From: Bin87 sp965220095
GTDB lineage: Bacteria > Chloroflexota > Dehalococcoidia > Lucifugimonadales > UBA3495
Assembly (NCBI GenBank): GCA_965220095.1
Contig: OZ244805.1
Coordinates: 558,001 to 622,000 of the forward strand
Length of the DNA: 64,000 nucleotides
Reading direction: 5' to 3'
Within the stretch, counting starts at the first letter, position 1; every line of letters begins with the position of its first letter. The notes below the pieces were generated by a model, which saw only the letters and a program-made list of their open reading frames with translations, was not told the origin of the DNA and did no database searches. Shown piece by piece: positions 24,030-32,803 of the stretch. Position numbers and translations under genes: made by a program.

Positions 24030-25994
24030 ATGCCCCTGCATCCACAAGCGCAACAGGTCATCGAGGCCACGCGAGCCCTGGGCTTGCCTCCCAACCATAC
24101 CGTATCCCCGGCGGAGGCGCGCGCCAACGCCGCCATGAGACCCCGCGGCGTCGGCCCGGAGGTCGCCAAAGTTGAAGACCGTTCGATCCCTGGCCCCGCC
24201 GGCGACGTACCGGTCCGCATTTACACCCCCGAGGGCGACGGCCCCTTCCCCATCCTCGCCTGGTACCACGGCGGCGGCTGGGTGATCGGCGACCTGGAAT
24301 CCGCCGACGCCGCCGCCCGCCACCTGTGCGTCTCCGGCGGCCACGTCGTCGTCTCGGTGGACTACCGCCTCTCCCCCGAAGCCAAGTTTCCAGAACCCCT
24401 AGATGACTGCTGGGCCGCCACCATCTGGGCCAGCGAGAATGCCGAATCCCTGGGCGGTGTCCGTGGCGTGGTTTCCGTGGGCGGCGACAGCGCCGGCGGC
24501 AACCTGGCAGCCGGCATCGCGATCCGGGCCGCGGAGACCGGCGAAGTGCGGGTCAGTCACCAGCTGCTGGTCTACCCGGTCACCGACACCAACTTTGACA
24601 ACGGCTCATACGCCGACAACGGCACCGGCTACAATCTGGAGCGCGAGGGGATGATGTGGTACTGGGACCATTTCCTCGCCGACCCCGCCGACGCCAACAA
24701 CCCCCAGGCCGTTCCCATGCGCCTGCCCGCCGATTTCGCGAACATCGGCGCTCTGGCCAAGTCCTTCACCATCACCGCAGAATACGACCCCCTGCGCGAC
24801 GAGGGTGAAGCCTATGCCGACCGGCTCAAAAAGATGGGCGTGCCCTCGGAGGCTAGACGCTACGCCGGTATGATTCACGGCTTTTTCGGCATGGCCAGCG
24901 TCATGGACACCGCCCGGGAGGCCATGGACGACGCCGGCGAGTTCCTGCGCGGCGCGGTGGATGACGTGGTGGCCCAGTATCACGCGCAGCATGAGGGCGA
25001 TACGGCGGCCATGCGCAAGCTGCTGGACCCCCAGGCCCGCCACGTCCTGGAAATATTCGACTCCCTCGACATGAAGCCCTTCCAGGAAATGGACGTGGAC
25101 GAGTGCCGGGAGATCATGAACAACCGACCGCGACCGGAAGGTCCGGTGGTGGGCAAGGTCGAAGACCGTATCATTCAGAACATGTACGGCAAGGAGCCCG
25201 GCGACGTGCCGATCCGCATCTACACCCCCGAGGGCTCCGGCCCCTGGGGCACGCTGGTTTGGTTCCACGGCGGCGGCTGGGTCATCGGCAACATCGAAAC
25301 GTCTGACGCCACCGCCCGTGATCTTTGCGTCGGCGCCAACTGCGTGGTCATATCGGTAGACTATCGCCTGGCCCCCGAGTACAAGTTCCCCACGCCCTTC
25401 GAGGACTGCCTCACCGCCACCATGTGGGCCATGTATAATGCCGAGGCTCTGGGCAGCCGTCCCGACGCCATCGCGGTGGGCGGCGACAGCGCCGGTGGAA
25501 ACCTGGCCGCCGCAGTTGCCCTGTCCTACGAGGATTTCCCACACCCGCTGGCATACCAGTTGCTCGTGTACCCCGTCACCGACGCCGCCTACAATGGACG
25601 TTCGTACGTCGTCAACGGCAAGGGTATGTTCCTGGAAACGGCCAGCATGCAATGGTTCTGGGATCACTACCTGGACCGGGCCGAGTTGTCGGCCTACAAC
25701 GTGTTTGTGTCACCCTTGCGCGCCCGCTTGACCGACGAGTTGGCGCCGGCGTTGGTCATCACCGCCGAGTTCGACCCGCTGCGGGACGAGGGCGAAGCCT
25801 ACGCCGTGGCCCTTCGGGAAGCCGGCGTGCCCACCGTGCAAAAGCGATATGATGGTGTCATCCACGGGTTCTACGGAATGCCACACGTCATCGACAAGGG
25901 ACGGCAGGCGCTGGATCTATCCTGTCGCGAACTGCAAACTGCATACAACTCCATCCTCCAGGACGAGACGGCAGCCGTCGCCGCCGACAACTGA
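24030..25994 (+). CDS. Tandem alpha/beta-hydrolase-3 (HSL-type) fusion protein
   Basis: 654 residues containing two complete HSL-family hydrolase units. Unit 1 has the oxyanion motif HGGGW near residue 79, nucleophile GDSAGG near 153, Asp in EYDPLRDEGEAYA near 250 and His in MIHGFFGM near 282. Unit 2 has HGGGW near 412, GDSAGG near 484, EFDPLRDEGEAYA near 580 and VIHGFYGM near 610. Both triads look intact. A single-unit esterase is normally about 300-320 residues, so this is an internal duplication and fusion. AAGGAG lies before ATG 24030. Likely an ester hydrolase for small acyl esters. Confidence 0.9.
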   Translation: MPLHPQAQQVIEATRALGLPPNHTVSPAEARANAAMRPRGVGPEVAKVEDRSIPGPAGDVPVRIYTPEGDGPFPILAWYHGGGWVIGDLESADAAARHLCVSGGHVVVSVDYRLSPEAKFPEPLDDCWAATIWASENAESLGGVRGVVSVGGDSAGGNLAAGIAIRAAETGEVRVSHQLLVYPVTDTNFDNGSYADNGTGYNLEREGMMWYWDHFLADPADANNPQAVPMRLPADFANIGALAKSFTITAEYDPLRDEGEAYADRLKKMGVPSEARRYAGMIHGFFGMASVMDTAREAMDDAGEFLRGAVDDVVAQYHAQHEGDTAAMRKLLDPQARHVLEIFDSLDMKPFQEMDVDECREIMNNRPRPEGPVVGKVEDRIIQNMYGKEPGDVPIRIYTPEGSGPWGTLVWFHGGGWVIGNIETSDATARDLCVGANCVVISVDYRLAPEYKFPTPFEDCLTATMWAMYNAEALGSRPDAIAVGGDSAGGNLAAAVALSYEDFPHPLAYQLLVYPVTDAAYNGRSYVVNGKGMFLETASMQWFWDHYLDRAELSAYNVFVSPLRARLTDELAPALVITAEFDPLRDEGEAYAVALREAGVPTVQKRYDGVIHGFYGMPHVIDKGRQALDLSCRELQTAYNSILQDETAAVAADN

Positions 25995-26071
25995 CCACAA
26001 TCGACAACTCACCTCGGTACAACCCGATCCAAACAGACCAACGCGGCCTCCGTCGCGAAGGAGCTCCAACC

Positions 26072-27412
26072 ATGGCTGAGACCATTCAGGAACAATACAT
26101 CAGGATGAACCACCGTTCCCGGGAACTGCAGCCCAGCTTCCGGGCCCGCTTCCCCTCCGGGAGCCCTGGCCACGACGGCTACACCTCCGACCCCTTCCCC
26201 GTGATTGTCGCGCGGGGCAGCGGGCCGCGCAAGTGGGACATCGACGGGAACGAATATATTGACTACGGCATGGGCTCCGCGTCGTTGCTGCTGGGTCACG
26301 CCCACCCTGAGGTGGTCAGCGCCCTGTCTGCGGTGCTGGCCGACGGCTCCCATTTCGGCGCGCCCACCGAGCCGATGCTGGAATGGGGCGAGCGGGTCTG
26401 CACCATGATGCCCTCTGCCGACAAAGTGCGGTTTGTTGGCTCCGGCGCCGAGGCCACCATGCTGGCCATGCGCGTCGCCCGCGCCCACACCGGTAAGGAG
26501 AAAATCATCCGCTGGGAGTCCCACTACCACGGCTGGCACGATTACGCCATGCCCGGCAACCTGCCACCCTTCGACGTGCCGGCGTCCATTGGCATCCCCC
26601 AGGGCGTCATCGACTCCATCATCGTACTGCCCACCGACCTTACAGCGCTGGAAAACGTCCTCAATAGCGACGACAACATCGCCGGCGTCATCACCGAGGC
26701 ATCGGGCGCATCCTACGGAACCGTGCCCCTGCCCGAAGGCTTCCTGGACGGCGTGCGCCGCCTGACCCGCGAGCACGGCGTGGTCATGATCCTCGACGAA
26801 GTCATCACCGGGTTCCGCTGGGCGCCCGGCGGCGCGCAGGAACTCCTGGGCGTCGACCCTGACCTGTTCACCATGGCCAAGATCCTGACCGGCGGTCTGC
26901 CCGGCGGCGCCGTCGCCGGCCGGGACGAGGTGATGGCCGTCATGCACCAGACCGGCGACAGTCACCACGACCGCTACGAGCGCGTCCTGCACGGCGGGAC
27001 TTTCAACGCCAACCCCTACGCCGCCGCCGCCGGCAACGCCGCCCTGCGCCTGGTCGCCACCGGCGAGTACAACGCCCAGGCCGACCTGATGGCCGAGCGA
27101 CTCCGGGTGGGCCTGCGCGAAGTCGTGGACCGGCGGGAGCTCAACGCCACCGTCTATGGCGAAGCATCAACCTTCCACCTGTACTTTGGCGAGCGCAGCA
27201 TCGCCGGCCTGGACGCCTCCCGCCTCAAGGACCAGCCCATGGCCATCCAGCGCAGCCTGCGTCAGGCCCTGCAGGTTCGCGGCGTCGACCTGATGTCCCG
27301 CACCAGCGGCGTGCTGTCCGGCACCCACACCGAGGCCGACATCGACTTCACCATCGAAGCCTTCGACGGCGCCATTGCCGCCATGATGGAAGAAGGATTG
27401 GTGCAGCACTAG
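26072..27412 (+). CDS. Class III PLP-dependent aminotransferase (glutamate-1-semialdehyde aminomutase-like)
   Basis: 446 residues. The pattern resembles HemL: VRFVGSGAEATMLAMRVARA, YHGWHDYA, ILDEVITGFRW, and the PLP lysine K270 in FTMAKILTGGLPGGAVAG, then HGGTFNANPYAAAAG. The overall similarity is to the HemL-like group, but the catabolic neighbourhood and absence of other heme genes argue for an amino-acid or amine aminotransferase/aminomutase rather than tetrapyrrole synthesis. AAGGAG precedes ATG 26072. A very strong hairpin follows the stop. Confidence 0.88.
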   Translation: MAETIQEQYIRMNHRSRELQPSFRARFPSGSPGHDGYTSDPFPVIVARGSGPRKWDIDGNEYIDYGMGSASLLLGHAHPEVVSALSAVLADGSHFGAPTEPMLEWGERVCTMMPSADKVRFVGSGAEATMLAMRVARAHTGKEKIIRWESHYHGWHDYAMPGNLPPFDVPASIGIPQGVIDSIIVLPTDLTALENVLNSDDNIAGVITEASGASYGTVPLPEGFLDGVRRLTREHGVVMILDEVITGFRWAPGGAQELLGVDPDLFTMAKILTGGLPGGAVAGRDEVMAVMHQTGDSHHDRYERVLHGGTFNANPYAAAAGNAALRLVATGEYNAQADLMAERLRVGLREVVDRRELNATVYGEASTFHLYFGERSIAGLDASRLKDQPMAIQRSLRQALQVRGVDLMSRTSGVLSGTHTEADIDFTIEAFDGAIAAMMEEGLVQH

Positions 27413-27415
27413 AAA

Positions 27416-27464
27416 CCGGAATCCAGTCCCCTCTCCCGCGTGGGGAGAGGGGACTGGATTCCGG
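27416..27464 (+). terminator. Long hairpin after aminotransferase, terminator-like
   Basis: A 22-base perfect stem (CCGGAATCCAGTCCCC... paired with its complement) with a GCGT loop lies four bases after the stop. Its core is the CCCTCTCCC/GGGGAGAGG repeat (copy 3), so a dispersed repeat apparently serves as the end of this transcript. It lacks a T-run. Confidence 0.6.
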
Positions 27465-27543
27465 CCTTCGCCGGGATGACCGGTGTACATCCAACATCAC
27501 TCCCGACCTGCACCGGGGTGACGGGGGTTGGCCCTGCGAATTT

Positions 27544-27600
27544 CACCCTCACCCTCACCCTAACCCTAACCCTCTCCCATCAAGGGAGAGGGGACTGGAT
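27544..27600 (-). repeat. Short hairpin repeat, copy 4, with expanded tail
   Basis: Tail tandemly expanded as (CACCCT)n then (AACCCT)n, followed by the CTCTCCC..GGGAGAG hairpin and GGACTGGAT. The GGGGACTGGAT outer part is shared with copy 3. Confidence 0.8.
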
Positions 27601-27647
27601 TACGGGCTGCGCGAGGGTGATGGCCGTGCAGCCGGTTCTTTTTTCGG

Positions 27648-28409
27648 TCAGAGGCTCACCTCATCCCCCACCCGCACCGTGCCGGGCTTTTCCACGATGC
27701 CGTACACGCCGAAAAACGCTGCTGCCGGGCTGGGACGGTAGCCCAGGATCGACCTGACCACCTCGGTGTCGGTTTCGCCGGTGTCGGGATGCTGGTCGAC
27801 GATGGCGCAGCGCGGGTCGGGCGCCAGGATTCGCACCACGGCGTCGCCCACGCTGATGGGCCGGTTCATCCACCCGTCCTCCTGGTGAGGTTCGCAGCCG
27901 TCCAGCAGGAGCGTCGGGCGGAATCGGTCGGTGGACAGGCATTCGTCCTCCGACATCCCCATCTCTGACGACAGTCGTTCCACCGACGCGCGGGACAGCG
28001 CCGACACCGGAAATTCATCGAACACCTGGCAAGCCAAATCTGACATTATCAGTGCAACGGGTTGCTCACAAAAGTCGCTCAGCGCGGCCATCCATTCGCC
28101 CATGAGGGCTCGCCCGCGCACTCGCCGGCCCCACACAATTGTCCACACCGGACGGTCCAGCTCCGGTGCACCTTCCAGTGTCGTGCCGTCCGGAAAACCG
28201 ATGGTCAACCGCTCTGACGCCACGTCCCAAGACGTCGTCAACTGGGCCAGTTTGCCCACCTGACGTCGGGTTAGCAGCCGGCCCTGTCCGTTTACCAGGT
28301 AAAAGCGGCGATCGTGCTGGATACCGCCCAAATCCAGCGCCACCTCGTCCAGCGACACCAGCCCCATGGACTTCACCGGCGCAATGTTAATCTCGGCAAC
28401 GGTTATCAA
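27648..28409 (-). CDS. MOSC domain protein
   Basis: About 253 residues. It has the MOSC N-terminal beta barrel (ITVAEINIAPVKSMGLVSLDEVALDLGGIQHDRRF) followed by the MOSC core (DRFRPTLLLDG, ILAPDPRCAIVDQHPDTGETD, FGVYGIVEKPG). MOSC proteins bind the sulfurated molybdenum cofactor; the conserved cysteine is present in PRCAIVD. It may support the molybdopterin enzyme at 7708, but that link is inference. TTG 28409 is preferred because AGGAGATG lies 6-13 bases upstream; ATG 28442 would lie in a MITE-like repeat. Confidence 0.85.
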   Translation of the reverse strand: MITVAEINIAPVKSMGLVSLDEVALDLGGIQHDRRFYLVNGQGRLLTRRQVGKLAQLTTSWDVASERLTIGFPDGTTLEGAPELDRPVWTIVWGRRVRGRALMGEWMAALSDFCEQPVALIMSDLACQVFDEFPVSALSRASVERLSSEMGMSEDECLSTDRFRPTLLLDGCEPHQEDGWMNRPISVGDAVVRILAPDPRCAIVDQHPDTGETDTEVVRSILGYRPSPAAAFFGVYGIVEKPGTVRVGDEVSL

Positions 28410-28436
28410 GAAATCATCTCCTGACTCACGGGGCGC

Positions 28437-28526
28437 TGTCATTGCGAGCGCAGCGTGGCAATCTCGTCACTGGAGTAAACGCATACCTCAACGAGATTGC
28501 CACGTCGCCATGCTCCTCGCAATGAC
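28437..28526. mobile_element. MITE-like palindromic element, short variant
   Basis: About 90 bp. Begins TGTCATTGCGAGCGCAGCG and ends CTCGCAATGAC with inner arms GTGGCAATCTCG / CGAGATTGCCAC. It lacks the outer CGTACCCA ends and part of the centre found in copy A. Confidence 0.75.
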
Positions 28527-28561
28527 CTGGCTTGCGCGCTCGGCGCAACGGCAACTCGAGC

Positions 28562-28592
28562 TCTCTCTCCCCATGGGAGAGGGCTGGGGTGA
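28562..28592 (+). repeat. Short hairpin repeat, copy 5
   Basis: CTCTCCCCATGGGAGAG hairpin with tail GGCTGGGGTGAGGAT, between the MITE variant and the hpaB-like gene end. Confidence 0.75.
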
Positions 28593-28601
28593 GGATCGTC
28601 T

Positions 28602-30056
28602 CTACTCCCAACTCAAAAATTCCTGCACCAGCTGGCGCGCCGGCGTCCGGTCATAAATCTGGTAGAGCAGGGCGGCGTTGCGGGCCGAATCGCCGCCGAA
28701 GTACCGTTCGTAAAGCGTCTGGCGGCCCCCGAAAGCGCTGCACGACACGTCCCACGCCAGCCGGAACAACCGGATGCGTTCCTCCGCCGTGGCCGTGTCG
28801 GTGTCCAGGTACCGCTCGATCTCATCGGCCAGCGGCCCGTTCAGGTCGGCTTCGGCCGGCAGCGCCATCAGGCTGCTGGAACCCAGCAGGTGCAGTATCT
28901 CGGTCATCCGCGGATACATCTGGATCATCTGCTTGCGCGCCACCAGCAGCGGACGATAGTCGGGGCAGAAGATACCCCATTCGTCGGTTGACGCCTGGGC
29001 TTCCGCCGCCGCCAGCAGCGCCCGCGTAATCTCCAGATTCTCGATGACCTCAGCGATGAGTTGCTGCGTCTGCGGCAGCTCGCCCGAGCCCAGGATGTCC
29101 ACCATCAGCGACGCCAGGCCCAGCACGAACTCGCACTTGATTACGTTCTTGGTGACCACCTGGTGGCCGGTGTGGGCGTTGCGGTTGGTGCGTTCGCCCC
29201 ACTGGTTGCACAGGGCCACGTCGTTGTAGAGGAACACCCGCTCCCAGGGCACCAGCACGTCATCGAAGAACACGATGGCATCCATCTCCTCGAATCGGCT
29301 GCTGGCCGGATGGTCGAAGTGGGAGCGGCCGGCGTCGAAGGTGTCCCGGCACTGGAACTTGAGGCCCTCCATGTTGCACGGGATGGAGAACCCGAAGGCG
29401 TACTTGCCCTCCTCGCCGACCGGGACTCGCCGGGTGCGCGCTGGATAGACCGCAATCTCATCGGAAAGCGGCCCCAGCGTCGCCAGCACCCGCGCGCCTC
29501 GCACCACGATGCCGTCGTTGTTCTCGTCCACTACCGACAGCGCAACGTCGGTGCGGTCGTCGAAAGGCGTCTGGCCCACTGCGCGGCTCCGTTGCAGGTT
29601 GACCAGAGTATGAGTCATGACGATGTCGTTTTCGCGGATGTACTCGTAGTAGTTCAGGATGTTTTGCCCGAAGTCGGGCCGGTTCTGGGCGCAGTAGTCG
29701 GCGCCGGCGGCCATGGACATCACCGCCACGTTGAGAAAATCGGGCGTCCGGCCCATCATGCCGCAGGAACCCTTGGCCCAGTTGGTAATCATCTGGCGGC
29801 GACGTTGCAGGTCCTCCAGGTTGCGCGGCATGATGAACGACAGACCCACCGGGTCGCCCGTGGTCGGCGACGTGTAGGTCATCTCGTCGCGCCGGGCCGG
29901 GTCATGCTGCATCTCCAGCAGGCTGGCGACGGTTTGCAAACCGCCGGCAAAGGCCGGATGCGCCGTAACGTCCTTCACCCGCTCCCCGCCGATGTAAATG
30001 TCCGCCGACCGCTCCCGCAGCCCGGCGATGTATTCTGCGCCCGTTCGTGCCGGCAT
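28602..30056 (-). CDS. 4-hydroxyphenylacetate 3-monooxygenase-type oxygenase (HpaB family)
   Basis: 484 residues, a FADH2-utilising flavin monooxygenase of the HpaB/PheA family. Family features are GAEYIAGLRERSADIYIGGERV, GLSFIMPRNLEDLQRRR, HTLVNLQRSRAVG (family: NPQ.DRSK), VVRGARVLATLGPLSDE, FFDDVLVPWERVFLYND and the helical C-terminus. The reduced flavin must come from a separate reductase, and no hpaC-like gene is adjacent. GGAGGAAG lies just before ATG 30056. The true substrate could be another phenolic or heteroaromatic compound. Confidence 0.9.
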   Translation of the reverse strand: MPARTGAEYIAGLRERSADIYIGGERVKDVTAHPAFAGGLQTVASLLEMQHDPARRDEMTYTSPTTGDPVGLSFIMPRNLEDLQRRRQMITNWAKGSCGMMGRTPDFLNVAVMSMAAGADYCAQNRPDFGQNILNYYEYIRENDIVMTHTLVNLQRSRAVGQTPFDDRTDVALSVVDENNDGIVVRGARVLATLGPLSDEIAVYPARTRRVPVGEEGKYAFGFSIPCNMEGLKFQCRDTFDAGRSHFDHPASSRFEEMDAIVFFDDVLVPWERVFLYNDVALCNQWGERTNRNAHTGHQVVTKNVIKCEFVLGLASLMVDILGSGELPQTQQLIAEVIENLEITRALLAAAEAQASTDEWGIFCPDYRPLLVARKQMIQMYPRMTEILHLLGSSSLMALPAEADLNGPLADEIERYLDTDTATAEERIRLFRLAWDVSCSAFGGRQTLYERYFGGDSARNAALLYQIYDRTPARQLVQEFLSWE

Positions 30057-30100
30057 AAGGCTTCCTCCGTTCGTTAACTTTCGTCGTTCCCACCTTAACA

Positions 30101-30131
30101 TTCGTCATTCCCGCTAAAGCGGGAATCCAGG
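30101..30131. repeat. Small dispersed hairpin (TCATTCCCGC / GCGGGAATC)
   Basis: The inverted pair TTCCCGCT / AGCGGGAA with an AA loop, followed by TCCAG, is a short dispersed repeat of a kind common in bacterial genomes. Only one copy seen here. Confidence 0.55.
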
Positions 30132-30152
30132 ATGTCTTTGGCGCAAGGGGCA

Positions 30153-30194
30153 TTGCTACGCCGACGAGATTGCCACGCTACGCTCGCAATGACA
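30153..30194. mobile_element. MITE-like element, truncated end
   Basis: 42 bases matching the last part of the full MITE-like copies (TTGCTACG, CGACGAGATTGCCACG, then CTCGCAATGACA) with no opposite arm. It is a decayed or partial copy. Confidence 0.7.
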
Positions 30195-30237
30195 GTATGG
30201 GAAGTCCTTCGGTAGGTTCCGGTTCGGGCGGGCGGGT

Positions 30238-30633
30238 TCAGACGATGACCGCGCTGCCAATTGCCGTCTCGGCGCGGGCGCGGTCATCGGTGGTGAGCGC
30301 AACCATAGCGTAACCCTGCTGGCGGTTCAGGATGTGCATACTCTGGATGTTCACTCCGGCCTGTTTCAGACTATCGGCCACCTTGGCCAGCGCTCCCGGT
30401 TCGTCCGGCAGCCTGACGACCAGAGCGTCGTCGTCGCTGACCGCCTTGAATCCGGCCTGGTTCAGCACGTACAGGGCGTGGTCATAGTTGTCCGTGGTCA
30501 GGATAACCGCGCCCTGATCGCCCGCCGTCTCGGTGTTGATTGACTCCACGTTGATACCGGCCTCTGACAGAGCCCTGGCAATGTCAGCGATGATACCCAC
30601 CTGGTTGTCCACCATGACGATAATTCGGTTCAT
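30238..30633 (-). CDS. Tandem ACT-domain protein
   Basis: 131 residues forming two ACT domains: residues about 3-65 (IIVMVDNQVGIIADIARALSEAGINVESINTE) and about 70-128 (VVRLPDEPGALAKVADSLKQAGVNIQSMHIL). ACT pairs bind small ligands, usually amino acids, and regulate enzymes. AGGAG lies before ATG 30633. The gene lies immediately downstream of a histidine decarboxylase-like gene on the same strand, which would fit an amino-acid-sensing partner, although that is inference. Confidence 0.87.
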   Translation of the reverse strand: MNRIIVMVDNQVGIIADIARALSEAGINVESINTETAGDQGAVILTTDNYDHALYVLNQAGFKAVSDDDALVVRLPDEPGALAKVADSLKQAGVNIQSMHILNRQQGYAMVALTTDDRARAETAIGSAVIV

Positions 30634-30695
30634 CGTGATGCTCCTAATTGAGAAGAAAACCACCCTAACCCATCCAGGATGGTAATGAGGAAAAC

Positions 30696-30735
30696 CACCC
30701 TCACCCTAACCCTCTCCCGTCAAGGGAGAGGGGAC
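30696..30735 (-). repeat. Short hairpin repeat, copy 6, overlapping the decarboxylase 3' end
   Basis: CCACCCTCACCCTAACC tail followed by the CCTCTCCCGTCAAGGGAGAGG hairpin. The stop codon of the decarboxylase and its last eight or so codons lie inside this repeat. Confidence 0.85.
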
Positions 30736-31869
30736 TAGTGCTCCGGCGCAATCGGCCACCAGTTCGTCAATCATCTGCAACGTCACGTGCGGCATAGTGA
30801 TGATGTGGGCAATAGCGCCTTCGGGGGCAATCTGCCACTTGCGAAAGACTTCCAGCGGCGGCCTGGGGAAAACGACCGTAACCGAGTTCCGGTGCCGCCA
30901 GGCCGGTATGCCCCGCTCGTTGAACTGTCCCACCGCATACTCCGCGGTGTCCAGCATCCCGGCCACCAGTTCCCGAAAGCCCTCGTCCCCGTATTGCGCG
31001 AAGGCATACCACAGCATCAGGGGCGTCAGGGCGTTGCGGGAACCCGACAGCGTGGTATCTTCCACGCCCACGTACTCGATGGCCCGGCCCACCCGTTCCA
31101 CGTAGGCCCGCCGCGTCAGCACTACGCCGCAGGGCAAGGGCGCGCCAATCAGTTTGTGGCCGCTGACCGATATGCTGTCGATACCGGCGTCGAATCCATA
31201 GGGCTGTGGGTCGGCTACGAAGGGCAGAATCATGCCGCTGAGCGCGGCGTCGGCGTGGATATAGGAGCTGGTAATGGCCAGGTCGCGCAGGATGTCCCGC
31301 AACCGGCCGATGTCGTCCACTGCCCCGTGCATCGTCGTACCGATATTGGCCATTATTACGGCTGGCAAGTCCCGATTGACCCGTATCATCTCGGAGAGGT
31401 CATCGTAGTCAATTTCCCCATTCTCCTGCCGTCTGATCATAATGTGCCGCACGTTCAGCACCCGCACGTTTTTCAGCACACTGTAATGCGTATCCTCGGA
31501 GAAGTAGAACATGGCATTGGGGAACAATTCGCGGGCCAGGTACAGCCCGTACATATTGCCTTCCGTGCCCCCGGACGTAACGTAGCCCCACGCCTCTGCC
31601 GGCGCAATCCGCATCAGGCCGGCGAAATGCGTGATGACCTCCCGCTCGATTTCGTGGGTGTTGCTCCAGTAGTTGCTGTCGTGAAATGGGTCGCCCACGT
31701 TGTTGATTGAGTAGTCCAGAAAAGGCAGCAGCGCCGTGTAGTCGAATTTCTGGCTCGTTGGATAGCCAATCTGACGCTGCTCGGTTGACTGAATATCGCG
31801 CAGCAGCCGGTCCAGTCGTTCCTGAACTTGCGGTTGCGGTATGACGGTCGCTGCGGGGCCCGGGGTCAT
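30706..31869 (-). CDS. hdc: PLP-dependent histidine decarboxylase
   Basis: 387 residues, group II PLP decarboxylase. Features are IGYPTSQKFDYTALLPFLDYSINNVGDPF, SGGTEGNMYGLYLARELFP, YFSEDTHYSVLK, HADAALSGMILPF and the PLP lysine in SVSGHKLIGAPLPCGV, all characteristic of bacterial PLP histidine decarboxylases (about 378 residues), though a related amino acid cannot be excluded. AGGAGGAAT lies before ATG 31869. The C-terminal residues PSPLTGEG are encoded by a dispersed hairpin repeat, so the original C-terminus was probably replaced or extended. Confidence 0.87.
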   Translation of the reverse strand: MTPGPAATVIPQPQVQERLDRLLRDIQSTEQRQIGYPTSQKFDYTALLPFLDYSINNVGDPFHDSNYWSNTHEIEREVITHFAGLMRIAPAEAWGYVTSGGTEGNMYGLYLARELFPNAMFYFSEDTHYSVLKNVRVLNVRHIMIRRQENGEIDYDDLSEMIRVNRDLPAVIMANIGTTMHGAVDDIGRLRDILRDLAITSSYIHADAALSGMILPFVADPQPYGFDAGIDSISVSGHKLIGAPLPCGVVLTRRAYVERVGRAIEYVGVEDTTLSGSRNALTPLMLWYAFAQYGDEGFRELVAGMLDTAEYAVGQFNERGIPAWRHRNSVTVVFPRPPLEVFRKWQIAPEGAIAHIITMPHVTLQMIDELVADCAGALVPSPLTGEG

Positions 31870-31916
31870 AGCTTTGATTCCTCCTGTGGTTATCGCGCGC
31901 CAGCCGACGGGACGAA

Positions 31917-31945
31917 TTGCTACCGCCGCAAGGGTATGGTATATC
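31917..31945 (+). promoter_or_regulatory. Possible promoter of alpha/beta hydrolase gene
   Basis: TTGCTA at 31917-31922 and TATATC at 31940-31945 with a 17-base spacer, 46 bases before the ATG at 31991. Four of six bases match in each hexamer. Confidence 0.4.
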
Positions 31946-31990
31946 AGCGCAAACCGCAAACCCGGAACTGTCTCTGGTCAGGAGCCACCT

Positions 31991-32803
31991 ATGCCCACCA
32001 TCCAGCGCACCCACGCCCAACTGCACTACTACCTCGACGACTTCACCGACCCCTGGCGCAAGTCCCCCGACGCCATCGTGCTGCAACACGGATTCTCCCG
32101 CAACGGCAACTTCTGGTACAACTGGCCGCCCCTGCTGGGCCGCGAGTACCGGGTCATCCGCCCCGACCTGCGCGGCATGGGCGCATCAACCGCCGACGCC
32201 GAGCGCTACCAGCCCACCCTGGACGTGCTCATGGACGACCTGCTGGCCATCCTGGACCACGAGGGTGTGGAAAAGGCCGTCTACGTCGGCGAGTCCTTCG
32301 GCGGCATCATGGGGATGCAGTTCGCCCACGACCACCCCGACCGCTGCCGCGCGCTGGTGCTGTGCAACTCGCCCTGCCGTCTCACCCGCCGCGAGAATCA
32401 GACGCCCGGCGGCAGCTGGCTGGCGACCATGGAGCAGGGCGGCATCGGGGCGTGGAGCGCGGCCACCATTAACTTCCGCCTGGACATGCGCCACGCCTCC
32501 GAGGGCCTGAAGGACTGGTACATCGCGGAGATGGACAAGACCAATCCCGAGTTCGGCCAGGCCCTGCACCGTTACCTGGACAGCCTCGATTTCGGCCCGC
32601 ACCTGAAGGACATCACCGTGCCCACCCTGCTGCTGACGGGCGACGAATCGCTGACCACCAGCATGGAGCAGCAGCAGTTCATGGCCGCCGAAATCCCTAA
32701 CAGCCAGCTAACCGTCTACCCGGGCCTGGGCCACGGCATCAACGCCATCTACCCCGAATGGTGCGTGGATCGGATGCGGGAGTTTTTGGGTGCGTTCACC
32801 TAA
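31991..32803 (+). CDS. Alpha/beta hydrolase
   Basis: 270 residues, alpha/beta-hydrolase fold 1. Oxyanion segment IVLQHGFSRNGNFWYNW, RPDLRGMGAS, nucleophile elbow VGESFGGIMG, acid in LLLTGDES and catalytic histidine in PGLGHGINA. The family includes C-C hydrolases, enol-lactonases and esterases; with an HpaB-type enzyme nearby a ring-cleavage or lactone role is possible but unproven. The start ATG 31991 is 6 bases after GGAGCC. Divergent from the decarboxylase. Confidence 0.9.
   Translation: MPTIQRTHAQLHYYLDDFTDPWRKSPDAIVLQHGFSRNGNFWYNWPPLLGREYRVIRPDLRGMGASTADAERYQPTLDVLMDDLLAILDHEGVEKAVYVGESFGGIMGMQFAHDHPDRCRALVLCNSPCRLTRRENQTPGGSWLATMEQGGIGAWSAATINFRLDMRHASEGLKDWYIAEMDKTNPEFGQALHRYLDSLDFGPHLKDITVPTLLLTGDESLTTSMEQQQFMAAEIPNSQLTVYPGLGHGINAIYPEWCVDRMREFLGAFT

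Noticed and set aside
26072..27412. Calling the aminotransferase hemL
   Set aside because: Similarity to glutamate-1-semialdehyde aminomutase is real, but no heme gene is near and many catabolic paralogues share these motifs.
27553..27575. Telomere-like CCCTAA repeats
   Set aside because: Only two units, part of the tail of a dispersed hairpin repeat; no chromosome end.
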